Shown here piece after piece: positions 28,171-37,333 of a stretch of DNA of 55,183 bases. Each line of letters opens with the position of its first letter. The stretch's first letter is position 1. Source of the stretch: Candidatus Kuenenbacteria bacterium (GTDB lineage Bacteria > Patescibacteriota > Patescibacteriia > UBA11705 > JABHMO01); the NCBI GenBank assembly GCA_013202715.1, contig JABMRF010000006.1, positions 1 to 55,183 on the forward strand, written 5' to 3'. Under the pieces are notes generated by a model that was not told the origin of the DNA, searched no databases, and was given only the letters and a program-made list of their open reading frames with translations. Made by a program: the position numbers and the translations under genes.

Positions 28171-28238
28171 AAAGTCTTGAGTCTTGAGTCAATAGTCTAG
28201 AGTTAATTTACAACTTTTGACTTTTGACTCTAGACTTT
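28171..28238. repeat. Inverted-repeat element of the gtctagagtcaaaagtc family
   Basis: aaagtcttgagtcttgagtcaatagtctagagtt / aacttttgacttttgactctagacttt. Confidence 0.75.
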
Positions 28239-28365
28239 GTACTATTTTATCTTATTACATTTAACGTGAATGCACAAGTTGATAAAGCGTGTATAAGTTG
28301 TGGATCGAAAGTAGGTAAAAAAAATAATCAAATATTTGAATTTTTGGCTAATTATGCTAGAATAT

Positions 28366-28480
28366 AGGTACCACTGAAATGAAGGAGGGCGATGGATAGA
28401 TTAAACTGACTGAAACAGTCCAGAAAGTGGAGTACACAAAGCATCAAAGACCGAGCCTCTATTAGGTTCGGTTTATTTTT
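28366..28480 (+). ncRNA. Candidate small structured RNA, antisense to the folD 3' end
   Basis: TTGAAT-16-TAGAAT promoter; GTACCACT/AGTGGAGTAC closing helix (28368-28375 with 28426-28435); GACTG-aaa-CAGTC hairpin (28408-28420); terminator accgagcctctattaggttcggt plus T-tract. Confidence 0.5.
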
Positions 28481-29298
28481 TTTAGTTCAATTAGATTTTG
28501 TAGTAACATCGCAATGGTCATCGGCCCGACGCCTCCCGGAACCGGCGTGATAAATTTTGCTTTTTTCAGTACTCCACCGAAATCAACATCTCCAACAACA
28601 ATGTCTCCCAGCTGATTGATACCAACGTCGATAATAATTGCATCTTGTTTAATCATGTCTGAGGTAATTAGTTGTACGCAACCAATTGCGACAATTAAAA
28701 TATCAGCCTGCGCAACTTTTTTCTTCCAACCTAAATCTTCCAGGGTAAGAATATTAACAGTATTGTTTTTTGCCCAATGACAATTGAATGGATCGCCAAA
28801 CAGTTTATGATTACAAAGCACAACAATGTTTTTATTTTCAATTATTTCTTTGGTTGAGTTTACAAGTTCAATAATTGCCAAAGGTAACGGTGGCATTATT
28901 TTATAATCGCATTTTTTCATACTTTCCTGATTTTTTGGATGAAAGCCGTCAATGTCTTTTCTATAATCAAGAGCCGCAATGATTTTTTCCGTATTATATT
29001 TTTCCGGTAATGGGAGTTGAACTATGACTCCGGTTGTTTCTGGGTCTTTATTCAAAAATTCAATGCAGTTGATTATATCTTCATCTGTCTGGTTATCTTC
29101 GAATACATATTTGTGGAAATTGATTTCACATTCGTCACAGGCGTATCTTTTTAGTTTTACGTACAGGTGAGAGCTGGGATCATCGCCAATCAAAACAGCG
29201 GCCAGGCCTGGCTTGGAATCAAGTTCTCGGGCTTGTTCTTTGATTTTTTGTAAGAATTTACGGCTTAGTTCTTTGCCGTCAATGATTTTATCTGGCAT
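28462..29298 (-). CDS. folD: Bifunctional methylenetetrahydrofolate dehydrogenase/cyclohydrolase FolD
   Basis: PGLAAVLIGDDPSSHLYVKLKRYAC; GVIVQLPLP; DIDGFHP; TPVPGGVGPMTIAMLLQN. Confidence 0.96.
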   Translation of the reverse strand: MPDKIIDGKELSRKFLQKIKEQARELDSKPGLAAVLIGDDPSSHLYVKLKRYACDECEINFHKYVFEDNQTDEDIINCIEFLNKDPETTGVIVQLPLPEKYNTEKIIAALDYRKDIDGFHPKNQESMKKCDYKIMPPLPLAIIELVNSTKEIIENKNIVVLCNHKLFGDPFNCHWAKNNTVNILTLEDLGWKKKVAQADILIVAIGCVQLITSDMIKQDAIIIDVGINQLGDIVVGDVDFGGVLKKAKFITPVPGGVGPMTIAMLLQNLIELKKINRT

Positions 29299-29301
29299 AT
29301 A

Positions 29302-29365
29302 TATTATGCGAATATTAATAATTGAAATGCGAATGTTGCGAATCGCGAATAATGCGAATATTAAT
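29302..29365. repeat. Iterated (a)tgcgaat words between folD and glyA
   Basis: atgcgaatattaataattgaaatgcgaatgttgcgaatcgcgaataatgcgaat. Confidence 0.6.
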
Positions 29366-30608
29366 TTAGTTCTGGGTATAACGGAAATTTTCCTGTTAAT
29401 TCAAGGATTTCCTGCTTGATTTGTTGATGCAGAGCATCATCTTCTGGATTTTCCAAAGTTTGGGTGATAAAGTCGCCGACAAGTTCAAATTCCGCTTCTT
29501 TGAACCCTCTGGTTGTCATGGCTGGAGTCCCCAGTCGAATTCCGGACGGATCCATTGGTTTTCTCGGATCATCAGGGATCATGTTTTTATTGCAAGTAAT
29601 TCCGACTTTATCAAGTAGGTCTTGAGCCTGTTTTCCTGTTAAGTTTTTATTTGTGACATCAATAAGAAGTAAATGGTTTTCCGTGGTAACAAACATGATT
29701 TCAAAATTGTGTTCTTTTAATTTATTTTCTAATGCTTTGGCATTTTTCAAAATTTGTCCTGCGTATTCCTTGAATTCAGGCTGAAGCGCTTCTTTGAACG
29801 CCACCGCTTTGGCCGCGATATTATGTTCGTGTGGTCCGCCCTGCAATCCTGGGAACACAGCCTTGTCTACTTGGCTGGCCCATTTTTCTTTGCACATAAT
29901 CATCCCGCCCCTTGGCCCACGCAGAGTTTTGTGCGTTGTGGTGGTTACGATGTCAAAGAGGAGTACTGGATTGTTCATTTTTCCGCCAGCGATAATTCCA
30001 GCGATGTGAGCAATGTCGGCCATGGTTAGGGCTCCAACTTCATCGGCGATTTCCTTGACCTTTTGATAATCAATTTCTCGTGAGTAAGCTGAGTAGCCGA
30101 CCAGGATTAATTTTGGCTGATGTTCTTTTGCCATTTGTAATAAATTGTCATAATCAATCAGACCGGTCTCTTTGTCAGTTTTGTAACGAATAAAATTAAA
30201 GATTTTTGACATGGAAGTTACAGGATGGCCGTGAGTAAGATGACCGCCGTGACTGAGATCCATTCCGAGTATTGTATCGCCCGGTTTCAAAATTGCAAAG
30301 TAAGCTGCGATATTTGCCGGTGCACCGGAGAGTGACTGCACATTGACATGCTCCGCTCCAAAAAGTTGTTTGGCTCGATCAATGGCCAACTGTTCCACAA
30401 TATCCACATTTTCTGTGCCACCGTAATAACGGTTGCCAGGATAGCCTTCGGAATATTTATTGGTCAAAACACTGCCCAGCGCTTCGAGGACTGCGGTGGA
30501 AACAAAATTTTCTGATGGAATTAATTCAATTACATTTTGTTGCCGGTTTAATTCATTTTTAATGGCTTTAGCGATTTTAGGATCGTTTTGTGATAGATTT
30601 GTTAACAT
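29361..30608 (-). CDS. glyA: Serine hydroxymethyltransferase
   Basis: ELIPSENFVSTAVLEALGSVLTNKYSEGYPGNRYYGG; TTTTHKTLRGPRGGMI. Confidence 0.97.
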   Translation of the reverse strand: MLTNLSQNDPKIAKAIKNELNRQQNVIELIPSENFVSTAVLEALGSVLTNKYSEGYPGNRYYGGTENVDIVEQLAIDRAKQLFGAEHVNVQSLSGAPANIAAYFAILKPGDTILGMDLSHGGHLTHGHPVTSMSKIFNFIRYKTDKETGLIDYDNLLQMAKEHQPKLILVGYSAYSREIDYQKVKEIADEVGALTMADIAHIAGIIAGGKMNNPVLLFDIVTTTTHKTLRGPRGGMIMCKEKWASQVDKAVFPGLQGGPHEHNIAAKAVAFKEALQPEFKEYAGQILKNAKALENKLKEHNFEIMFVTTENHLLLIDVTNKNLTGKQAQDLLDKVGITCNKNMIPDDPRKPMDPSGIRLGTPAMTTRGFKEAEFELVGDFITQTLENPEDDALHQQIKQEILELTGKFPLYPELN

Positions 30609-30662
30609 AGAATTATATTGCTGTACTGTTATTTTGTTATATTGCTTTAATGCTTTAATGTT

Positions 30663-32558
30663 TTACTGAAATGTAACTACAACTTCATTGCTGTAAGTCC
30701 CGCAACTGCTACCATTATTTTTACAGATTTTGAAATAATATGTTTTACCGGTTTCAAGATTTACCCAGCTGTCGGCTCGCGCTGCTGCGGTGGTAATCAA
30801 ATGGTGAGTTTTGCCAGGAAAGATAACACCTGACTGTTCGGCCATGATAACTTTGAATCCTTTGTCGATCTCAAGACCACTTATTTCCCAGGTCAAATCG
30901 ATCCGTCCTTTTTGAGCTGAACCCAAGAGCTGGATTGAGCCGGCAGGTTTAGCTTCAATGGTGGCATCATTGCTATATATAATGCATTGGTTGTTTTTTA
31001 GTAAACAAACCCGGAAATGATAGGTTCCTGGTGCCATGTTTTTCCAGATATCGCTCCTCTCATTGCTGGTTAGAGTATGATAAGAGTTTCCAGGAAAAGC
31101 AGGGTTCTCAGTTTGCGAAATTACAGTTTTGAATCCTTCGGAAGTGTTGAGATCAGTGCTGGTGCTCCAGTTCAAATTAACTTGGTCGTTATTTAGGGCA
31201 ACAGATAAATCCATAGTACCGCTGACTGAATCTTTTTGTTCAGGATTACCAACGGTAACCTCATAGTCTTCACTGTAAGTGAGACATTTACTTTCACTCG
31301 AAAGTGCGCAAACGCGGAAAAAATACTCACCGTCAGCAAGGCTGGTCCAGCTGTCTGTGAATGTTTTGTTATCGACGGAGTGATAAGGTGCATCAGGATA
31401 GGTTGGGCTTTCTGAGCTCCCTTTGAGTATCTTAAATTCCTGCGTATCATCAATGTTTTCCGTTTCCCATGTCAAAGTAACTTTATTATCATCATCAATT
31501 TCTCCGGAGAGGTCAATGACCATTTTTTCTTTTGTTGAGGTTATCAGCAGAGTTTTTTTATTTTTATTCTTGCCAATTTTGACCATAATTTCAATTTCAT
31601 TTTCTCCAGGACCCAAGAGATATTCAGTTTCAAATGTGCCATTGTTGTTATCAAGTTCATGACCGGACATAAATATTTCAGCTCCGGGATCTGTATGGCC
31701 CTTGATTGTAATTTTGTCTTCGTCAACGGTCATTTCTGAATTTGCAGGGTCACTGATTACAAGCTTGACCGCTTGCTCGAAAATTCCCAGAAAAAATTCT
31801 TTATCTCGATCTTTTTGTAGGTTCCAAGCGTACCAGTCATCATCAATCAGATCGCCAAGGGATGTTTCTGTAGTTTTGATCATTTCATCCAGATCTTGTG
31901 TTGAATTGATTGTTGCTTTTGTTCCGGATTCAATAGTACGCATGTTCACGATATCTTCGCCATCGAAAATTTTTACTTTAACTTTATTTTCCGTGACGGT
32001 TAGATATGTCAATTGTGAGCTGGCCAGGACATTAAAAGCGGTTCCGAGCGCGGTCATCTCAATATCTCCGTTTTTTACGCGGTAAATTGCAGTTGATTTG
32101 TCATTTACTCGATGGAAGACGGTTCCGCTTGTTTGTTCAATCATGACGTCTGCCATGCCCATTTGGGTAATTTTCAATTCAGTGTTCTTGGCTATTCGAA
32201 TGATACTTTTGTCCGGAAGTTCAATTATTGCTTTTGAATCAGCTCCGGTTTTGATTTCGTCATTGAGTTGGACTTGATAGTCTGCTGCAATCTCTTGCCA
32301 TGGTTCATCTTTGGCTTTTAGCTTCAATTCTCCGTCAACAAAGGTAACTTTGGCCGCCATGATCGGTGCGCCGTTTTGGTCAGAATATTTTTGATCTCCG
32401 TTATTTTCCTGATCAGTATTTGTAATTGACCAGTAAATAAATCCAGCAACGATCAAAACGATAACTAGCAAAATGTAAAAACCCTTTGTTTTGCGAAAAG
32501 GTTTTTTGTAATAACTTCGGCTTCTGGAATATTGTGAGCCTGATGAGTATGTTTTCAT
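30663..32558 (-). CDS. Membrane-anchored FecR-domain protein with fibronectin-like repeats
   Basis: N-terminal TM; LNDEIKTGADSKAIIELPDKSIIRIAKNTELKI; three similar C-terminal segments with xxYHFRVCLL/YYFKICKNN motifs. Confidence 0.8.
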   Translation of the reverse strand: MKTYSSGSQYSRSRSYYKKPFRKTKGFYILLVIVLIVAGFIYWSITNTDQENNGDQKYSDQNGAPIMAAKVTFVDGELKLKAKDEPWQEIAADYQVQLNDEIKTGADSKAIIELPDKSIIRIAKNTELKITQMGMADVMIEQTSGTVFHRVNDKSTAIYRVKNGDIEMTALGTAFNVLASSQLTYLTVTENKVKVKIFDGEDIVNMRTIESGTKATINSTQDLDEMIKTTETSLGDLIDDDWYAWNLQKDRDKEFFLGIFEQAVKLVISDPANSEMTVDEDKITIKGHTDPGAEIFMSGHELDNNNGTFETEYLLGPGENEIEIMVKIGKNKNKKTLLITSTKEKMVIDLSGEIDDDNKVTLTWETENIDDTQEFKILKGSSESPTYPDAPYHSVDNKTFTDSWTSLADGEYFFRVCALSSESKCLTYSEDYEVTVGNPEQKDSVSGTMDLSVALNNDQVNLNWSTSTDLNTSEGFKTVISQTENPAFPGNSYHTLTSNERSDIWKNMAPGTYHFRVCLLKNNQCIIYSNDATIEAKPAGSIQLLGSAQKGRIDLTWEISGLEIDKGFKVIMAEQSGVIFPGKTHHLITTAAARADSWVNLETGKTYYFKICKNNGSSCGTYSNEVVVTFQ

Positions 32559-32617
32559 ATAATGAATATTGTTCAATTGAAATTTTACCTTATTTTATGG
32601 ATTTTGACAAATTGATT

Positions 32618-32653
32618 CCCCGTAGGGAACGGTCGCGACCGTTCCCTACGGGG
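32618..32653. repeat. Perfect 36-bp intergenic palindrome
   Basis: ccccgtagggaacggtcgcgaccgttccctacgggg is self reverse-complementary. Confidence 0.95.
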
Positions 32654-32660
32654 GAAATCT

Positions 32661-34253
32661 TTACAAATCCTTCACCATATACGTTCCTTCAAGTTTATAT
32701 CCTAATTTTCGATAAAATCCGCGTACTCCAACGCCAGAAATTACCGCAATTTTTGTAAATCCTTTTTTCTTGGCCAGCTCTTCAGCTTGTTTAGTTAATT
32801 TTGTCCCTAACCCTTCATGTTGAATTCCTTTAATTTCTTGTTTTTTTGATTTTTTGTTTTCTTGTCCAAGCGGCATCAAGCGTCCATAAGTGTGAACTTC
32901 GCGGATCATGGCGCAGTCCTGAATTTCCGAAATAAAATTCTTCTCTGATTTTTTGGGTAAGCGAAGTCTGAGAAAGGCGTAGAGCTTTTTTTTGTTTGGC
33001 GAAGCAAATTGTAGGAAATATTCATCAGCATCTGACGCCAGATATTTTTTTGTAAATAATTTTGCCTGCTTTAGATTATTAATGTCTTCGCGCGCTTCAC
33101 GACAGCGGATGCATTTGCACCATTTCCCTTCAGCTTTGAGCTTGGTCTGCAATGTTTCTCGCAAATTGCTGACCAGATTGCCGGCTTCAATGCTTTCTTT
33201 TGGAATATCACGAATTAGGCGAATAATTCGCACATATTCGGGTGTGGATAACTTCAATTTGAAAAGTAAATCCAGAAGTTTCTTGTCTGTGTAGGGTTTA
33301 TATTTGCCCTGTTTCCACCATTTGAAAATCAGGGAGTTTTTTGTCACAACTGTTGGGTATATTTTGATCAGATCGGGCTGAAAATCCTGGTTTGTAAAAA
33401 GTTTCTGGAAATTTTTTAAATCTTTTGCCGGAGTGGCGCCGGGAAGGTTTGGCATCAAGTGGTAGGCGACTTTGAATCCAGCCTGCTTAAATAATTTTGT
33501 GGCCTCAATTATTTTATCAACTCCGTGCCCGCGTTTATTTAGTTTCAAAATTTTGTCATCCGCAATTTGCACGCCAAGCTCAACTTTGGTTGCGCCAAGT
33601 CCGCGCCAGTATTTAATTTCCTTCTCGTCAATATAATCCGGTCGGGTTTCCAGAGTCAAAGCCACAATTCTGTGCTTGGCTTTTTCATTTATTTTTTGCG
33701 CTTTTGCGAGCGTTTTTGCGTTTTTGCGATTACAATTGCATGCGTCGAAGCAACGCTTAACAAACCAGCTCTGGTATTGGCGGGGAAAACAGGACCAAGT
33801 CCCGCCCATAATAATAAGTTCGATTTTATCTGTGGCATGACCGTTATTTTCTAGTGCGTTGATTCGAACTTGAACCTGCGTAAATGGATCGAATTTGGTT
33901 AAGATCGCCCGCATCACGGCCGGCTCGTTGGAAAGATAACTCTTGGGCATATTTTTCTCATCAGGACAATAAGCGCATTTGCCAGGACATTTATATGGCT
34001 TGGTCAAAACTGCCACCGGCGCCACTCCAGACAGAGTGCGGATTTTTCTTTTTTGCAAAAGTTTTTCCAGTTCATTGTTTTGTTTTATTTTCTTTTGTTT
34101 AAGTAGTTTTCGGTATAAATTCAAAAGTTCGGCATTGGAAACCATGCCGATCTTATGATTATTAGCAAATTTGCGCTTGGTTTTGTTCAGCCGATTGGCG
34201 TTCTTGACCTTTAAGCTTGCTAATTTAAAAAGTAATTGTTTAGAAACTTGCAT
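32661..34253 (-). CDS. Elp3-like radical SAM/GNAT tRNA-modifying enzyme
   Basis: CPGKCAYCPDEKNMPKSYLSNEPAVMRA; MGGTWSCFPRQYQ; LGVQIADDKILKLNKRGH; GNAT-like C-terminus GLGTKLTKQAEELAKKKGFTKIAVISGVGVRGFYRKLGY. Confidence 0.93.
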   Translation of the reverse strand: MQVSKQLLFKLASLKVKNANRLNKTKRKFANNHKIGMVSNAELLNLYRKLLKQKKIKQNNELEKLLQKRKIRTLSGVAPVAVLTKPYKCPGKCAYCPDEKNMPKSYLSNEPAVMRAILTKFDPFTQVQVRINALENNGHATDKIELIIMGGTWSCFPRQYQSWFVKRCFDACNCNRKNAKTLAKAQKINEKAKHRIVALTLETRPDYIDEKEIKYWRGLGATKVELGVQIADDKILKLNKRGHGVDKIIEATKLFKQAGFKVAYHLMPNLPGATPAKDLKNFQKLFTNQDFQPDLIKIYPTVVTKNSLIFKWWKQGKYKPYTDKKLLDLLFKLKLSTPEYVRIIRLIRDIPKESIEAGNLVSNLRETLQTKLKAEGKWCKCIRCREAREDINNLKQAKLFTKKYLASDADEYFLQFASPNKKKLYAFLRLRLPKKSEKNFISEIQDCAMIREVHTYGRLMPLGQENKKSKKQEIKGIQHEGLGTKLTKQAEELAKKKGFTKIAVISGVGVRGFYRKLGYKLEGTYMVKDL

Positions 34254-34254
34254 A

Positions 34255-34845
34255 AAAATAGGGCTAAACAAGGCTAGACAGGGCAAGACATGGCGTAACA
34301 GGAAAACATGGGTTTAGGTAATAGTAGATCACGATTGGAGGCGTTTTTTTTCAAGTGCTTGTCTGGTCCTATCAATTAAATACATAGTCTTTACACATCG
34401 CTCCTCAAACTTTAGATACAACTTTTCTTCGAAATATTTATGTTTGTAAACTCTTCTGCTACGCGCAAAGACCTCAGCACATGAGCGCCTGCTATATTTT
34501 AAGAATTTTATGTACTCACCCAAAGAGCCTGCATAATATCCTTCAACAAAATTTGCAGCGACAGAATCATTTGAACTTTCTATCTGATTATATATTTTAT
34601 ATTTAGTTTTTGGAATACATTGTAGAATTTCTTGAACAATATCATCAAGTTGTTCAATGCTTTGCCAAACAATCATTTTTGTGTGACCGCCTAAATTTTT
34701 TTCATTTAAATTATTCATAAAATCTATAAGGAGATACAAGAGAGCGGTTTAATATGAAGCCTCCCGCCCTGTTTTCTTGTTTAGCCTTATTGCCTTATTT
34801 CGACTTGTCGCCTTGTATAGCCTTGTTTAGCCCTGTTGTCCTCAG
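34255..34845. mobile_element. Inverted-repeat element carrying a four-helix bundle gene
   Basis: Left arm agggctaaacaaggctagacagggcaagacatggcg; right arm contains tagccttgtttagccct, the exact reverse complement of gggctaaacaaggcta. Confidence 0.65.
34329..34718 (-). CDS. Four-helix bundle protein (S23/IVP-like)
   Basis: QSIEQLDDIVQEILQCIPKTKYKIYNQIESSNDSVAANFVEGYYAGSLGEYIKFLKYSRRSCAEV. Confidence 0.85.
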   Translation of the reverse strand: MNNLNEKNLGGHTKMIVWQSIEQLDDIVQEILQCIPKTKYKIYNQIESSNDSVAANFVEGYYAGSLGEYIKFLKYSRRSCAEVFARSRRVYKHKYFEEKLYLKFEERCVKTMYLIDRTRQALEKKRLQS

Positions 34846-35918
34846 TAAACAATTTTTAAGTCTTTTACAATTGTATCTAGGTATTTTTCATAAATTTCAA
34901 TATCGCTTTCATTATAAATCATCATGTGCAAGTGAATGAATTTTTTTGTGGAAATCATGATATCAACATAAAGATCAGCGCCTTTGCTTATCTGAATATC
35001 TTTGCTGGTAAAGCTTGTGCTATAAGTAAATCTTTGTTTTTTTCCGGGCTTTATACCAAGCAAAAAATCAGTTGTTGAGTCTTTTTTCGCATTTTTCACA
35101 GAGCTAACTTCAAAACTGTTCAGCGTGAGATCTTTATTGTCCTCCAGAACAAATATTTCCAAATAACCGGACGCTGTTGATGGTTGAATCTTGACATCAT
35201 GAATAATTGTTTTGCCTTCGTATTTTTCATCGTCCGTTACTGATTGTGCAATAGACCAGCTACTTGGAGCTTCTAATTCATAATGGCTTGCTACTTTGAA
35301 ATCACTTTTTACGTAGTTCGAAGGGATTACTGCTAGATTTGAATCAGAAATTCCCACGCCCAGAGTTCTCATAATATCAAAAGCGTTTTGTGGTCGGCCG
35401 AGAAAATAACGTTTACTGTCAGCTGGATTCAAATACCAAGCTTCGCCGTTCTTTTCCACTTGCAAAAGTATTTTTCCTTTTAAACTGTTTATCAATCCGG
35501 TGTTAACTGTCAATTCTCCGGGTCCGTTTGGATTAAACCAGTTTAAAATTTCAGATTTGTCAGAAAAATCATCTTCATCAGTATCAGGATTCGCGACGTC
35601 AGTTCCGATGGCGATTTCGAGATCATTCAAGAGGCCGTCGTTGTCATCATCGTTACCAGGAGAATCAACAAGACCAATTGGGATTTCGGCAATATTTGCA
35701 TTAGTAATTCCCAGGCCGAGATTTCTCATTATATCAAAAGCATCATCCGGCCGTCCCAGATAATATCGATTGTTATCAGCTGGACTGACATACCAGGCTT
35801 CGCCGTTTTGTTCCACTTGCAGGTAAATTTTTCCGCTGTGGGCCGCATTTACTAAGCTTGGTAAAAATGCAATAATGAGAGCGATAATCAGGACTTGAAG
35901 TTTTCTGGAATTTGGCAT
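34842..35918 (-). CDS. Secreted protein with two GKIxLQVExNGEAWYxxPAD repeats and a Ca-binding-like Asp repeat
   Basis: GKIYLQVEQNGEAWYVSPADNNRYYLGRPDDAFDIMRNLG and GKILLQVEKNGEAWYLNPADSKRYFLGRPQNAFDIMRTLG; signal peptide. Confidence 0.82.
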   Translation of the reverse strand: MPNSRKLQVLIIALIIAFLPSLVNAAHSGKIYLQVEQNGEAWYVSPADNNRYYLGRPDDAFDIMRNLGLGITNANIAEIPIGLVDSPGNDDDNDGLLNDLEIAIGTDVANPDTDEDDFSDKSEILNWFNPNGPGELTVNTGLINSLKGKILLQVEKNGEAWYLNPADSKRYFLGRPQNAFDIMRTLGVGISDSNLAVIPSNYVKSDFKVASHYELEAPSSWSIAQSVTDDEKYEGKTIIHDVKIQPSTASGYLEIFVLEDNKDLTLNSFEVSSVKNAKKDSTTDFLLGIKPGKKQRFTYSTSFTSKDIQISKGADLYVDIMISTKKFIHLHMMIYNESDIEIYEKYLDTIVKDLKIVY

Positions 35919-35935
35919 ATAATAGTAGGATAAAT

Positions 35936-36010
35936 TTCTGCCTGACCTGCCTGCCGGCAGGCAGGCTTCTAGTCACTCAAACCACTAGCAGGTTGAGCCC
36001 ACTAGAAGTG
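35936..36010. repeat. Palindromic intergenic repeat
   Basis: cctgcctgccggcaggcagg palindrome followed by ttctagt...actagaa. Confidence 0.7.
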
Positions 36011-36079
36011 GGGTAGAAATTGTTTTATAGATTTAGAACATCATTACTATAATAGCACAAAACGGACAATATTTCAACT

Positions 36080-36787
36080 ATGGATCATATCGAGCAAAAC
36101 AAGCAAAGTTACAACAAGATTGCGGAACTTTTTTCCAGCACTCGTGGTTATGTTTGGGGTGATATTGGTTTTCTCGTTGGTCATGTTAAGTCGGGAGATA
36201 AAGTGCTGGACGTTGGATGTGGGAATGGGCGGTTAGTCAAGAGTCTAGAGTCAAAAGTCAAAAGTGGTGGATACTTGGGCATTGATAACAGTGAAGGATT
36301 AATTGACCAGGCGCAAAAAGCTTATCCTGAAAATAAGTTTGAGGTGATGGATGCGCTAGACTTGAACTTGCCAGAGAATTCAATGGACGCAGTTTTTATG
36401 ATTGCAGTTCTAAATCATTTTCCAAAAGAAAAGCAGGCGCAAGTATTAAAAAACGTAAGAAAGGTTCTGAAACCCGGTGGGAAATTGCTGATGGTGAACT
36501 GGAATCTTTGGAATCGTGATAATCTAAAATCAATTTGGAAGAATATTCCTCTGATTAAAATTCTATTTGGACAGCGTGGAGTTACCACTCATTGGAAAAC
36601 TACAGGCGTTGACGTTCCGCTTTATTATTACGCATTTATGCGGGGAGAAATCAAACGGCTTTTAAAAAAGAACGGATTTAAAATTACCACAAATTATTAC
36701 AGCGCCAAGAATGACCCGGACCAGCCGGGGAAGCAAAGTTCGTGGCTCAGAGGTTTGAATATAGTGACAGTTGCGGAGCTTAAGTAA
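36080..36787 (+). CDS. SAM-dependent class I methyltransferase
   Basis: KVLDVGCGNGRLVKS...YLGIDNSEGLIDQAQ; VLNHFP; VRKVLKPGGKLLMV. Confidence 0.92.
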   Translation: MDHIEQNKQSYNKIAELFSSTRGYVWGDIGFLVGHVKSGDKVLDVGCGNGRLVKSLESKVKSGGYLGIDNSEGLIDQAQKAYPENKFEVMDALDLNLPENSMDAVFMIAVLNHFPKEKQAQVLKNVRKVLKPGGKLLMVNWNLWNRDNLKSIWKNIPLIKILFGQRGVTTHWKTTGVDVPLYYYAFMRGEIKRLLKKNGFKITTNYYSAKNDPDQPGKQSSWLRGLNIVTVAELK

Positions 36788-36879
36788 AATTATAAAAAAG
36801 CTATTGACAATAACACACACGTTTGATAATATCATGAGAAGTGTTCAGGACAAGGAAAGCAGCCATAAAGGAGGTAATT

Positions 36880-37200
36880 ATGGCCGAAAGGAAACTTGGG
36901 ACTATTGGTGTTCAAGTACGAGAAATGCACCCAAACAGAACTCTGGAAATCAGAATGCTCCCTCCAGCTAAGGACGGAAAACTCAGATTCACGCTAGAGC
37001 ATGTTTCTCGGGAATTTTACAAAATTGGTAGTTCATTTCGAGATTTTACGGTTTGCGAAGGCAAAACAATCAACGAAATTGCAGCTTTCCTTCGTGGAGC
37101 TCTGCTCAGTATCGAAGTCATGTTTGATCAGCACGCTGTGGGAAAAGCACTTAAGGCTATGATCGAGCAAGGACTGGTCTATCCAAGAGAAGAGCGATAG
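36880..37200 (+). CDS. Hypothetical protein
   Basis: ataaaggaggtaatt-ATG; terminator aagcgctcattgagcgctt plus T-tract downstream. Confidence 0.7.
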   Translation: MAERKLGTIGVQVREMHPNRTLEIRMLPPAKDGKLRFTLEHVSREFYKIGSSFRDFTVCEGKTINEIAAFLRGALLSIEVMFDQHAVGKALKAMIEQGLVYPREER

Positions 37201-37333
37201 GCTGTGTAAAAAAAAACGAAAAGCGCTCATTGAGCGCTTCTTTTTTCTCACTTGACAAATGTAAAGATATAACATATATTTAATTGTTCCAAAGGTATTT
37301 TGTGCTCTTAACTGTTCCTTGAAGGAGGAAAAC

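Noticed and set aside
31193-31453. Overlapping antisense ORFs within FecR, secA, dnaB and similar genes
   Set aside because: Antisense to well-supported genes and without independent evidence
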